A stretch of DNA of 64,000 nucleotides. Source: Mesorhizobium sp. L-2-11 (GTDB lineage Bacteria > Pseudomonadota > Alphaproteobacteria > Rhizobiales > Rhizobiaceae). Below the pieces are notes generated by a model that made no database searches, was not told where the DNA came from, and saw only the letters and a program-made list of their open reading frames with translations. The DNA is taken from positions 3,116,001 through 3,180,000 of the forward strand of contig NZ_AP023257.1 in NCBI RefSeq assembly GCF_016756595.1, in the 5' to 3' direction. Positions within the stretch are counted from its first letter, which is position 1, and every line of letters starts with the position of its first letter. Positions 55,144-63,134 of the stretch are shown one piece after another. Made by a program: the position numbers and the translations under genes.

Positions 55144-57593
55144 GCGCGCAACCTCTCGTTGTTTGGATCCCACAGCGGTTCGTCCTTCTGCACGGCCGCC
55201 TTGAAGCGCTCGCCAAAAATCTCGACCTCGACCGCAGTTCCCGGCTCAGTCAGGTCGGCGCGCAGCATGCCGAGCGCGATCGACTTGTCGATGCGATGAC
55301 CCCAGCCGCCGGACGTCGTCTCGCCGACGATCCGGCCGTCATGCCACAGCGTCGACATGGTTGGCGCGTCGCAGTCGCCGGGGTTCTCGACGACCAGCGT
55401 GACAAAGCGCTTCTTCACGCCCTGCTGCTTCTCGTTTTGCAGCGCCGCCTTGCCACGGAAATCCGGCTTGTCCCATTTCACGAAACGCTCCAGCCCACCC
55501 TGCAGGATCGAATAGTCGGTCGACAGGTCGCCTTTCCAGGCGCGATAGCCCTTTTCAAGCCGCAAAGAATCCAGCGCGTACATGCCGAACGGCTTCAGCC
55601 CATGCTTCTGCCCAGCCGCCCAGACGGCGTCGAACACGGTGGCGGTGTCGTCGATCCTGGTGTGGATTTCCCAGCCGAGTTCGCCGGCGAAGGACACACG
55701 CACCAGCCTTGCCCATCGGCCGGCGATTGTCGTCTCCTGGTGCGTCAGCCAGGGCAGAGCAAGGTCGGCGGCGCAGACATCGGCGAGGATTTTTCGCGAA
55801 TTGGGCCCGGCGAGGATCTGCGTTGAGAATTCCTCGGTCCGGTCCACCAGCTTGAACGAGGCGTCCTTCGGCATGCGCCATTTCAGCCATTCGAAATCGT
55901 GCCACTGCGCCACGGCGGCGGTGATCAGCGTCATCAAATTCTCGTCGTGGCGAACGACAGACATTTCAGTGACGATGCGGCCCTTGTCGTCGGCAAAGTA
56001 GACGAGGCCGATGCGGCCGGGTTTCGGCACCAGGCCGGTTACTTGTTGGCTCAGCCAGTCGGCAGCACCAGGGCCATCGAGATTGAAGCGGGAAAAGCCG
56101 GGCAGATCCAAAATGCCGGCGGCGTCGCGCACGGCGAGGCATTCTTCGCGCACGCGATGCTGCCACGGCCCATCGCGGCGGAAGGTCAGCGTCGCGGCTT
56201 CCGAGACGTCGTCGCCGGCTTGCGCGTACCAGGTGGCGCGCTCCCAGCCATTATAGGCGTCGAAGCGGGCGCCGAGCGACTTGATGCGATCATGGATCGG
56301 CGACAGTTTGCGGTCGCGGCCAGCCGGCCAGGCGTGACGCGGGAACTGGATGGCGTATTCGTTGCCGTAGATCTCCATGCCCTTGGCGACGCAGTAATCC
56401 GGGGCCGAGGCAAAGCTGGTGAAGCGCCGCGGATCGCAGGACCACATATCCCATTCGGTCTGGCCCTCAGTCACCCATTCGGCCAGCACCTTGCCGGCGC
56501 CGCCGCCCTGGGCGATGCCGAAGGTGAAGACGCAGGCCTCGAAGGCGTTCGGCACGCCGGGCATCGGGCCGATCAGCGGGTTGCCATCCGGCGTATAGGG
56601 GATCGGGCCGTTGATGACCTTGGACAGTCCGGCGGTGCCGAGAATCGGCACGCGGGCGACGGCATCGGCCAGATAATCCTCGAGCCGGTCGAGATCGTCG
56701 GGGAACAGCTGGAACGAAAAATCGTCAGGCATCGGATCGTCGTAGTCGACCCAATGGGCGCGGCAATTGCGCTCATAGGGGCCGAGATTCATGCCGTTCT
56801 TTTCCTGGCGCAGATAATAGGAGGTGTCGACGTCGCGCAGCAGCGGCAGTTTCTTGCCTTGCTCGTTTGACCACGCCGCCAGTTCGGGGATTTCCTCGAA
56901 CAGGATATATTGATGGCTCATCACCATCATCGGCACGTCGCGGCCGAACATCCTGCCGACTTCGGCCGCGCGATAGCCGGCGGCGTTGACGACGATCTCG
57001 CAGCGGATCTCGCCCTGCGCGGTCTCGACCAGCCACTCGTCCTTGTCGCGGCGCACGCCGGTGACCGGACAGAAGCGAATGATCTTCGCGCCCAGGTCGC
57101 GAGCGCCCTTGGCCAGCGCCTGGGTCAGCTGCGCCGGGTCGATGTCGCCGTCGCTCGGATCGTAGAGCGCGCCCTTCAGGTCGTGCGTTTCGATGAACGG
57201 GTAGCGGCGCTTGATCTCGTCGAGCCCGACCACATCGATGTCCATGCCCTGGTAGCGGCCCATGCCCTTGGCGCGTTGGAACTCCTGCATGCGCTCTGCG
57301 GTATGGGCCAGCCTGAGCGAGCCGGTGACGTGGTAGTTCATGGGGTAGCCGACCGCGTCGGCCAGCCCGCGATAGAGCTCGGTCGAATAGCGCTGCATGT
57401 TCATCAGCGACCATGACGAGGAGAAGGTCGGCACGTTGCCGGCCGCATGCCAGGTCGAGCCGGAGGTGAGCTCGTTCTTTTCCAGGAGCACGCAGTCGAT
57501 CCAGCCCGCCTTGGCGAGATGGTAGAGCGCCGACGCGCCGACGACGCCGCCTCCGATGATCACTACACGTGCCGTGGTCGGCAAACCGGCCAT
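55140..57593 (-). CDS. Dimethylglycine/sarcosine dehydrogenase-like enzyme (copy 2)
   Basis: 817-residue paralogue of the enzyme at 50607-53066 with the same order of domains: FAD motif VVIIGGGVVGASALYHLAKA, covalent-FAD context TSGSTWHAAGNVPTF, then GcvT folate domain with YALDSLRLEKGYRAWKGDLS and GEIF..AAV end. The two copies differ clearly along their length, so they probably act on different methylated substrates in sequence. ATG 57593 is 20 bases after the regulator stop. Confidence 0.9.
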   Translation of the reverse strand: MAGLPTTARVVIIGGGVVGASALYHLAKAGWIDCVLLEKNELTSGSTWHAAGNVPTFSSSWSLMNMQRYSTELYRGLADAVGYPMNYHVTGSLRLAHTAERMQEFQRAKGMGRYQGMDIDVVGLDEIKRRYPFIETHDLKGALYDPSDGDIDPAQLTQALAKGARDLGAKIIRFCPVTGVRRDKDEWLVETAQGEIRCEIVVNAAGYRAAEVGRMFGRDVPMMVMSHQYILFEEIPELAAWSNEQGKKLPLLRDVDTSYYLRQEKNGMNLGPYERNCRAHWVDYDDPMPDDFSFQLFPDDLDRLEDYLADAVARVPILGTAGLSKVINGPIPYTPDGNPLIGPMPGVPNAFEACVFTFGIAQGGGAGKVLAEWVTEGQTEWDMWSCDPRRFTSFASAPDYCVAKGMEIYGNEYAIQFPRHAWPAGRDRKLSPIHDRIKSLGARFDAYNGWERATWYAQAGDDVSEAATLTFRRDGPWQHRVREECLAVRDAAGILDLPGFSRFNLDGPGAADWLSQQVTGLVPKPGRIGLVYFADDKGRIVTEMSVVRHDENLMTLITAAVAQWHDFEWLKWRMPKDASFKLVDRTEEFSTQILAGPNSRKILADVCAADLALPWLTHQETTIAGRWARLVRVSFAGELGWEIHTRIDDTATVFDAVWAAGQKHGLKPFGMYALDSLRLEKGYRAWKGDLSTDYSILQGGLERFVKWDKPDFRGKAALQNEKQQGVKKRFVTLVVENPGDCDAPTMSTLWHDGRIVGETTSGGWGHRIDKSIALGMLRADLTEPGTAVEVEIFGERFKAAVQKDEPLWDPNNERLRA

Positions 57594-57613
57594 ATTCTTC
57601 TCCAGACTCTAGT

Positions 57614-58207
57614 CTAGTAGACAGGTGGCGAAACCACCCAGATGACGACCGCCGGCTCCGCACCGGGATTGCGCCAGCGGAACGGCTTGCCGTCGAAGCG
57701 AAAGGAGTCGCCTTCGCCAAGCTGGTGCCAGACGCCGGATATCTCGATGTCGAAGCTGCCGGAAGCGACATATCCGGCTTCCTCCGTCGGCCGGCGGGCT
57801 TCGGTCTTCAGCTCGGCACCCGGCGCGAAGACCGAACGCAGCATCTCGAAGCTACCGCCGAGATCGGGTGACAGAAGCTCCTCCACCAGGCCGGAATCGC
57901 TTGTGCCAAGCGTGCGGCGGCTGCCGGCGCGGACGACCACGCCGCGCTCGTTCTCGACGGGCACGTCGTGGCTGAAGAACAGGCTGACCGGCACGCCGAA
58001 CAATTCCGCGAAGGCCCTGAGATCGCTGAGCGATGGTATCGACAGGCCGCGCTCGACCTGACTGACCCAGCCAACCGAGCGGCCGAGCTTCAGGCCGGTC
58101 TCGGCGAGCGTCAGCCCTCGCGCCCTGCGCAGTGCTCTGATATCGCCGGCCAGCAGCCGTTCGCGGTTTTCCTGCTCAGATCTGACGGCGGTTGAGGGCA
58201 CAGCCAT
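57614..58207 (-). CDS. XRE-family regulator with cupin domain
   Basis: 197-residue regulator. An N-terminal XRE helix-turn-helix (about 20-75, RRARGLTLAETGLKLGRSVG, then WVSQVERGLSIPSLSDL) is joined to a C-terminal cupin sensor domain (about 110-195, FAPGAELKTEA and YVASGSFDIEISG). It is the first gene of the operon with the two demethylases, methyltransferase and aminotransferase. Two palindromic sites lie just before its start, so it likely represses its own operon until a methylated amine binds the cupin. Confidence 0.9.
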   Translation of the reverse strand: MAVPSTAVRSEQENRERLLAGDIRALRRARGLTLAETGLKLGRSVGWVSQVERGLSIPSLSDLRAFAELFGVPVSLFFSHDVPVENERGVVVRAGSRRTLGTSDSGLVEELLSPDLGGSFEMLRSVFAPGAELKTEARRPTEEAGYVASGSFDIEISGVWHQLGEGDSFRFDGKPFRWRNPGAEPAVVIWVVSPPVY

Positions 58208-58232
58208 TTCTCTTTATGAAAAAAATGCCCTT

Positions 58233-58301
58233 GGTGAAAAATTGAGGGCTGATTTCATCAGGGGCCAGGTTCGTGAAAAAATCAAGGCAATTTTCATGAG
58301 G
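58233..58301. promoter_or_regulatory. Duplicated palindromic operator upstream of the XRE-cupin gene
   Basis: Two 30-base imperfect palindromes at 58233-58262 and 58272-58301 agree in 22 of 30 positions. Each has GTGAAAAA on the left and TTTCATSAGG on the right. A further half-site ATGAAAA sits at 58216-58222. Starts are 39 bases apart, near four helical turns. They lie between the divergent regulator and nitroreductase genes and are the probable binding sites of the regulator. Confidence 0.65.
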
Positions 58302-58444
58302 CCACAAGATTTGCTTGCGCCGTTTTGGCGGTTCAGGCAAAGGCTCGGCCACGACGGCGAGTGAGGGCGCCCGATCGAGGCTTACGACAGAGCGCCACGC
58401 GTCCAATTGGACCCGCAATGGTGCTCTCTCACTTTCTGGACGGA

Positions 58445-58486
58445 GCATGATCCTTTCCGGTTACGATTCCGGTTTCCGGGTCACGC
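58445..58486. repeat. Short rhizobial palindrome (CATGATCC type)
   Basis: GCATGATCCTTTCCGGTTAC and CGGTTTCCGGGTCACGCG form an imperfect palindrome related to that at 32445-32486. It lies just before the nitroreductase start. Confidence 0.6.
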
Positions 58487-58500
58487 GCAAAGGGACGCCC

Positions 58501-59205
58501 ATGCTGGAAAACAGGACAAGGATTACAAATGATGCGACGATCGTCGATGAGGCGATCACGTCGCGCCGTTCGGTGCGGGCCTTCCTGCCCGATATGGTCG
58601 ACGACGAGACGATCCGCGCCATTCTCGCCGTTGCCGCGCGGGCGCCTTCGGGTACCAACATGCAGCCCTGGCGGGTCTACGTCACCAAGGGCGAGGTGAA
58701 GCAGCGGATCACCGACGCCATCCTCAACTCCGGCATCCGTGCCGAAAAGGCCGATTGGGACGAGTATCGCTATTATCCCGATCAGTTCTTCGAGCCCTAT
58801 CTGACCCGGCGGCGGGCCAACGGCTTCGGCCTCTACAGCGTGCTCGGCATCGGCCGGCGTGAGGTCGACAGGATGCGCGCGCAGCACGACCGCAACTTCG
58901 TCTTCTTCGACGCGCCGGTCGGCATGATCTTCACCGTCGACCGGCGGCTGAACAAGGGGTCGTGGATCGATTATGGCATGTTCCTGCAGAACATCATGGT
59001 GGCGGCGCGGGGCAGGGGCCTGCACACCTGCCCGCAGGCGGCCTTTGCGCCCTATCACAAGCAGATCAGGCCGGTGCTCAACATTCCCGACGAGGAGATC
59101 GTCGTCTGCGGCATGGCGCTCGGCCGTGAGGACACTTCCAAGCCCGAAAACGCGTTCCGCACCGACCGCGCGCCGCTGGAAGAGTGGGTGACGTTCGCCA
59201 GGTGA
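58501..59205 (+). CDS. Nitroreductase family protein
   Basis: 234-residue FMN-dependent reductase with ITSRRSVRAFLPDMVDDETI (phosphate-binding Arg cluster), AARAPSGTNMQPWRVYV and the C-terminal VVCGMALGRED. Members reduce nitro groups, quinones, enones or flavins. ATG 58501 gives the family length; upstream in-frame codons fall in the palindrome. It is transcribed away from the XRE-cupin operon and toward soxG. Confidence 0.9.
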   Translation: MLENRTRITNDATIVDEAITSRRSVRAFLPDMVDDETIRAILAVAARAPSGTNMQPWRVYVTKGEVKQRITDAILNSGIRAEKADWDEYRYYPDQFFEPYLTRRRANGFGLYSVLGIGRREVDRMRAQHDRNFVFFDAPVGMIFTVDRRLNKGSWIDYGMFLQNIMVAARGRGLHTCPQAAFAPYHKQIRPVLNIPDEEIVVCGMALGREDTSKPENAFRTDRAPLEEWVTFAR

Positions 59206-59218
59206 GGTGACGCCAGTT

Positions 59219-59239
59219 GAGGCGGCGACGCGCCGTCTC
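59219..59239. terminator. Weak hairpin between convergent nitroreductase and soxG
   Basis: GAGGCGGCG and CGCCGTCTC pair with one mismatch around ACG, directly between two convergent stops. There is no T-run on either strand, so termination is only suggested. Confidence 0.3.
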
Positions 59240-59242
59240 GGT

Positions 59243-59830
59243 CTACTGCACTTCGTAGCCGACTTCCTCGCTGGCATGGCAGAGCGCCTTCCAGAACGAG
59301 CGCGCAAACGAGCGGAACACATAGATGTCGAACTGGTCGGCGCCGGTGCGCTGGATCTGGGCGAAGACGTCATGATGCATGGTCGAGCGGCCGGCACCGA
59401 CCGGGAAGGCCGGCAGCGCGAAGTCGATGGCGAAGAACTTCGCCAGCACCCACTCGGCCTTCGGTCCGGCGATGCGGATCGCGGTGCGGCCGTGCGACAG
59501 GTCGGTCACCGTGCCGATATCAGGGGTGACGACATTGTCAAAGGCCGACGCCAGGCCCTCGGCCTCGTCGACCACGGTGAATTTTCCCGGCGCAAAACCG
59601 AACACCGACCTGACGCTGTCGGTGCTGCCGGCGCCGGCGCCATCGGGCAGCGCAAGGCCGGTAACGGTGCGAATGCCTGCTATCAGCTCCTTCTCCTGGC
59701 CCGGCCAGGCAGCGAGCTGCAGGATCGATCCCGGCCTGGTTTCGGAGAGGATGACCTCGACGCCGTGTTCGAAATCGCCATGCGAGCCGGTGCGCAGCTC
59801 CAGCTCAATCGGTGATTGGCGCTCAACCAT
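59243..59830 (-). CDS. soxG: Sarcosine oxidase gamma subunit
   Basis: 195-residue gamma subunit of heterotetrameric sarcosine oxidase, a folded GcvT-related piece that supports the alpha and beta subunits. Recognisable segments are DIGTVTDLSHGRTAIRIAGP, the following WVLAKFFAIDF, and DIYVFRSFARSFWKAL near the end. ATG 59830 overlaps the soxA stop by eight bases; the longer frame upstream is inside soxA. Confidence 0.93.
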   Translation of the reverse strand: MVERQSPIELELRTGSHGDFEHGVEVILSETRPGSILQLAAWPGQEKELIAGIRTVTGLALPDGAGAGSTDSVRSVFGFAPGKFTVVDEAEGLASAFDNVVTPDIGTVTDLSHGRTAIRIAGPKAEWVLAKFFAIDFALPAFPVGAGRSTMHHDVFAQIQRTGADQFDIYVFRSFARSFWKALCHASEEVGYEVQ

Positions 59831-62800
59831 GCATGCGGCTCCCGTCCGGATCAAAGAAGTGGTTGGAGACGATCTCGACCGGGCCGAACCGCTTGCGCAG
59901 AGGATCTGAGATATGGGCGCGCGTGCCGCGCCGCGCCTTGCCGTCCTTGACCAAAGCGAGCGCGATGTACTTGCCGAGCGCCGGCGAATAGCAGCAAGCG
60001 GTGATATGGCCGACGGAATCGTGCGGATTGGCTTCGTCAAGCGCCTCGACGATGTTCGCGCCACCGTTGAGCGGCTGGTTGTCCAGCGAAATCAGGCCGA
60101 CGAGTTCCAGGCGGCCGGGCGCGATCAGGCCCTCGCGATCCATCATCGCCGAGCCGATGAAGGGTTTTTTCCTGGACAGCATCCAGTCGAGATGCAGGTC
60201 TCGTGCGGTGGTGCGGCCGTCGATCTCGGCGCCGGTGACGTGGCCCTTCTCGATGCGCAACGTGCCAAGCGCCTCAAGCCCGTAAGTCACCAGTCCGAAC
60301 GGCTTGCCGGCTTCGATCAAGGCTTCCCAGACATGGGTGCCATAGCCGGCGCCGGAGTAGACTTCAAAGGCCTTTTCGCCGGAGAAGGAAAGCCGGCAGA
60401 TCATCACCGGCACGCCCGATATATTGCCGTGCACGATGCCCATGAAAGGCAGGGTGGCGTTGTCGACGGCGGTGCCGGTGACGCAAGCAGCAAGAATGGC
60501 TCGCGCCTTTGGCCCGCCGATCGCCGCACCAGCCCATTCGTCGGTCACCGAAGTGACATGGACCTTCAGTTCCGGCCAGATGACGTCGAGGAAATACTCC
60601 AGATGCTGCATCACCTTGCCGGCATTGGCGGTGGTGGTGGTCATCAGGAAGTCCTGTTCGCCGAGCCGCCACGTCGTGCCGTCGTCGAAGGCGAGGCCGT
60701 CCTCGCGCAGCATCAGCCCGTAGCGGGCCTTGCCGACGGCCAGCGTCGAGAACATGTTGGTGTAGACCCGGTCGAGGAATTCCGCCGCGTCCGGGCCCTG
60801 CACGGTGATTTTGCCCAGTGTCGAGACGTCGACGATGCCGGCGCTCTCGCGCGTCGCCCTGGCTTCGCGCACATAGGCCTGCTCGATCGTCTCGCCGGGA
60901 TGGCCATAAATCATCGGACGATGCCAGAGGCCGGCTGAATACATGGTCGCGCCGTTGGCGACGTGCCAGTCATGCATCGGCGTCAGCCGTTCAGGCCTCA
61001 GGTCGCCGAAACGCTCCGCGGCGAGTGAGCCGATCGACACGGCCGAAAAAGGTGGGCGAAAGCGTGTCGTGCCGACTTCGGGAATCGGCTTGCCCAGCGC
61101 CTCGGCCATGATGGCGAGGCCGGGAATGTTGGAGCTCTTGCCCTGGTCGGTTGCCATGCCGAGCGTGGTGTAGCGCTTCAGATGCTCGACCGAGATGAAG
61201 CCTTCGCGATGTGCAAGCCGCACGTCCTCCGCCGTTACGTCGTGCTGGAAATCGACGAAGCTTTTTCCATCGGCCCTGATCTCGAACACCGGCGCCGGGT
61301 CGGGATCGCCGGGTGCGGCTTCGACGACCGGCAGGGCCGTTGGCGCACCTGTTCCACCTGCCGCCGAAAGCCCGGCGGCGCGGCCTTCGGCGATGGCCTC
61401 GGCAGTGGAAAAGCTGCCGGTGAAAGCGCCGGCGCCAATCCACCGTTGGGTTGGCCACCGCTGTGTTGGCTTCGGTGGCAGGAAGGCTTGTCTGGCGGCA
61501 TTCCATTCCGCCTTGGCGCCGGCCTGGCTGGCCAGATGGATGGTCGGCGACCAGCCTCCCGACATCAGCAGGCAGTCGGCTTGAATGCTGCGCGCCTCGC
61601 CGGCAAGCGCGCCGTTGACCATGTCGAAGCGCTGCACCTTGACGCCTGACAGCGCCCTGCCGCCTTCGGTGGCGACCACGGCGTGACCGAAAAGGATCTT
61701 GGCTTCCGCTTCATCGGCGAGTTCGCGCATCTCGCTCGAAAGCTCCGGCCGCACGTCGACGATGGCGACGATCGCCGCACCGGCCCTCTTCAGCGCCAGG
61801 GCGGAGCGATAGGCGCTGTCATTGTTGGTGAACAGCGCGATCCTGTTGCCCGGCAGCACGCCGTATTCGTTGGCGTAGCGCGCGGCGGCATGCGCCAGCA
61901 TCACGCCGGGCCGATCGTTGCCCGGAAACACCAGCGGCCGCTCCAACGAGCCGGTGGCCAGCACCACCGATTTGGCGCGTATGATCCAGTAGCGATGGCG
62001 CGGTTCGCCCTTGCCGGGTCTCTCCTTGTGGTCGGCGACCCGTTCGAGCGCGGCGAGCACGTTGCCGTCGTAATAGCCCCAGACCGTGGTGCGCGGCAGC
62101 AGGCGGACATTGTCATAGCCTTCGAGCTGGCCGGCGGCTCGCGCCGCCCAGTCGGCCCCGGGCATGCCGTCGATCGTCTCGCCCGACCAGTTGGCCGAGC
62201 CGCCGAAATGCGGTTCGAGCTCGCTGAGGATGACACGCGCGCCCTGATCGGCTGCTGCCCTGGCGGCCATCAGCCCGGCCGGACCGGAGCCGACCACCAG
62301 CACATCGCAGAAGGCGTTCATGCGCTCGTAACGCGCCGTATCGGCAGCGGTCCCGGCGCGGCCGAGACCGGCGGCGCGGCGGATGAAATGCTCGCAGAAC
62401 ATCCAGAAACGCGTGCTCTTCAGCGGACCGATCGCGGGTCCCATGAAGGTCTTGTAATAGAAGCCGGCGGACAGAAGCCTGCCGCCGAGCTGGTTGGCGG
62501 CGCTGACGTCCCAGGCCAGCGACGGAAAGCGGTTCTGGCTGACGGCGGTCAGCCCATCATAGATCTCGACCATGGTCGCGGCGATGTTGGGCTCGCGAAC
62601 CTCGCCCCGCAGCACCGTCACCAGGGCGTTCGGTTCCTCGGCCCCTGATGTCAGCACGCCGCGGGGACGGTGGTATTTGAACGAGCGCCCGAACAGGGTG
62701 ACGCCATTGGCCAGCAGCGCTGAGGCAAGGGTGTCGCCGGCGTGTCCGGTGTAAGGCGCGCCGTCGAAGGTGAACCGGATGGTTCGCAGCCGGTCGATCC

Positions 62801-62831
62801 GGCCGCCGGCATCGGTGCGGCGCGGGCTCAT
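59823..62831 (-). CDS. soxA: Sarcosine oxidase alpha subunit
   Basis: 1002-residue alpha subunit that carries NAD+ and the tetrahydrofolate site, oxidising sarcosine to glycine and 5,10-methylene-THF with peroxide. Domains: N-terminal ferredoxin-like piece (about 15-90, GRSFKYHRPRGVLTSGAEEP), nucleotide-binding domain with VVGSGPAGLMAARAAADQGA, then the C-terminal GcvT/folate domain starting near WHVANGATMYSAGLW. It overlaps soxD by four bases and soxG by eight. Confidence 0.95.
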   Translation of the reverse strand: MSPRRTDAGGRIDRLRTIRFTFDGAPYTGHAGDTLASALLANGVTLFGRSFKYHRPRGVLTSGAEEPNALVTVLRGEVREPNIAATMVEIYDGLTAVSQNRFPSLAWDVSAANQLGGRLLSAGFYYKTFMGPAIGPLKSTRFWMFCEHFIRRAAGLGRAGTAADTARYERMNAFCDVLVVGSGPAGLMAARAAADQGARVILSELEPHFGGSANWSGETIDGMPGADWAARAAGQLEGYDNVRLLPRTTVWGYYDGNVLAALERVADHKERPGKGEPRHRYWIIRAKSVVLATGSLERPLVFPGNDRPGVMLAHAAARYANEYGVLPGNRIALFTNNDSAYRSALALKRAGAAIVAIVDVRPELSSEMRELADEAEAKILFGHAVVATEGGRALSGVKVQRFDMVNGALAGEARSIQADCLLMSGGWSPTIHLASQAGAKAEWNAARQAFLPPKPTQRWPTQRWIGAGAFTGSFSTAEAIAEGRAAGLSAAGGTGAPTALPVVEAAPGDPDPAPVFEIRADGKSFVDFQHDVTAEDVRLAHREGFISVEHLKRYTTLGMATDQGKSSNIPGLAIMAEALGKPIPEVGTTRFRPPFSAVSIGSLAAERFGDLRPERLTPMHDWHVANGATMYSAGLWHRPMIYGHPGETIEQAYVREARATRESAGIVDVSTLGKITVQGPDAAEFLDRVYTNMFSTLAVGKARYGLMLREDGLAFDDGTTWRLGEQDFLMTTTTANAGKVMQHLEYFLDVIWPELKVHVTSVTDEWAGAAIGGPKARAILAACVTGTAVDNATLPFMGIVHGNISGVPVMICRLSFSGEKAFEVYSGAGYGTHVWEALIEAGKPFGLVTYGLEALGTLRIEKGHVTGAEIDGRTTARDLHLDWMLSRKKPFIGSAMMDREGLIAPGRLELVGLISLDNQPLNGGANIVEALDEANPHDSVGHITACCYSPALGKYIALALVKDGKARRGTRAHISDPLRKRFGPVEIVSNHFFDPDGSRMHG

Positions 62832-63124
62832 ATCTTGCCCTCCGCCTTGTGCCGCGCGGCGGCTTTGTGGTCGCCGCGCGTGAACGCGACGCTGGAGATC
62901 TCGTGTGTCAGCGTGTTGCGCACGACCCTGAGATGGGCACGGCAGCCGCCGGAATGCTGCCAGATCTCGTTGTGGTCACCCGCCGGGTTCAAACGGTCAT
63001 AGACATAGGCGTTCCAGGCATCGAGGTCCTGCGAGGCAGGCTGAGGCCGCTCACGGTTGCCGTCACCCTGATAGGTGAACTCGATGACGTCGCGCGGGCC
63101 GCAATAGGGACAGGTAATCAGCAT
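62828..63124 (-). CDS. soxD: Sarcosine oxidase delta subunit
   Basis: 98-residue zinc subunit. The metal site is visible as CPYCGPRDV (C5, C8) and HSGGCRAHLRVV (H57, C61, H64). The DHNEIWQHSGGC segment is the family signature. It lies 10 bases after soxB and overlaps soxA, as in all known sox operons of this type. Confidence 0.95.
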   Translation of the reverse strand: MLITCPYCGPRDVIEFTYQGDGNRERPQPASQDLDAWNAYVYDRLNPAGDHNEIWQHSGGCRAHLRVVRNTLTHEISSVAFTRGDHKAAARHKAEGKI

Positions 63125-63134
63125 CGAGTTCCAC

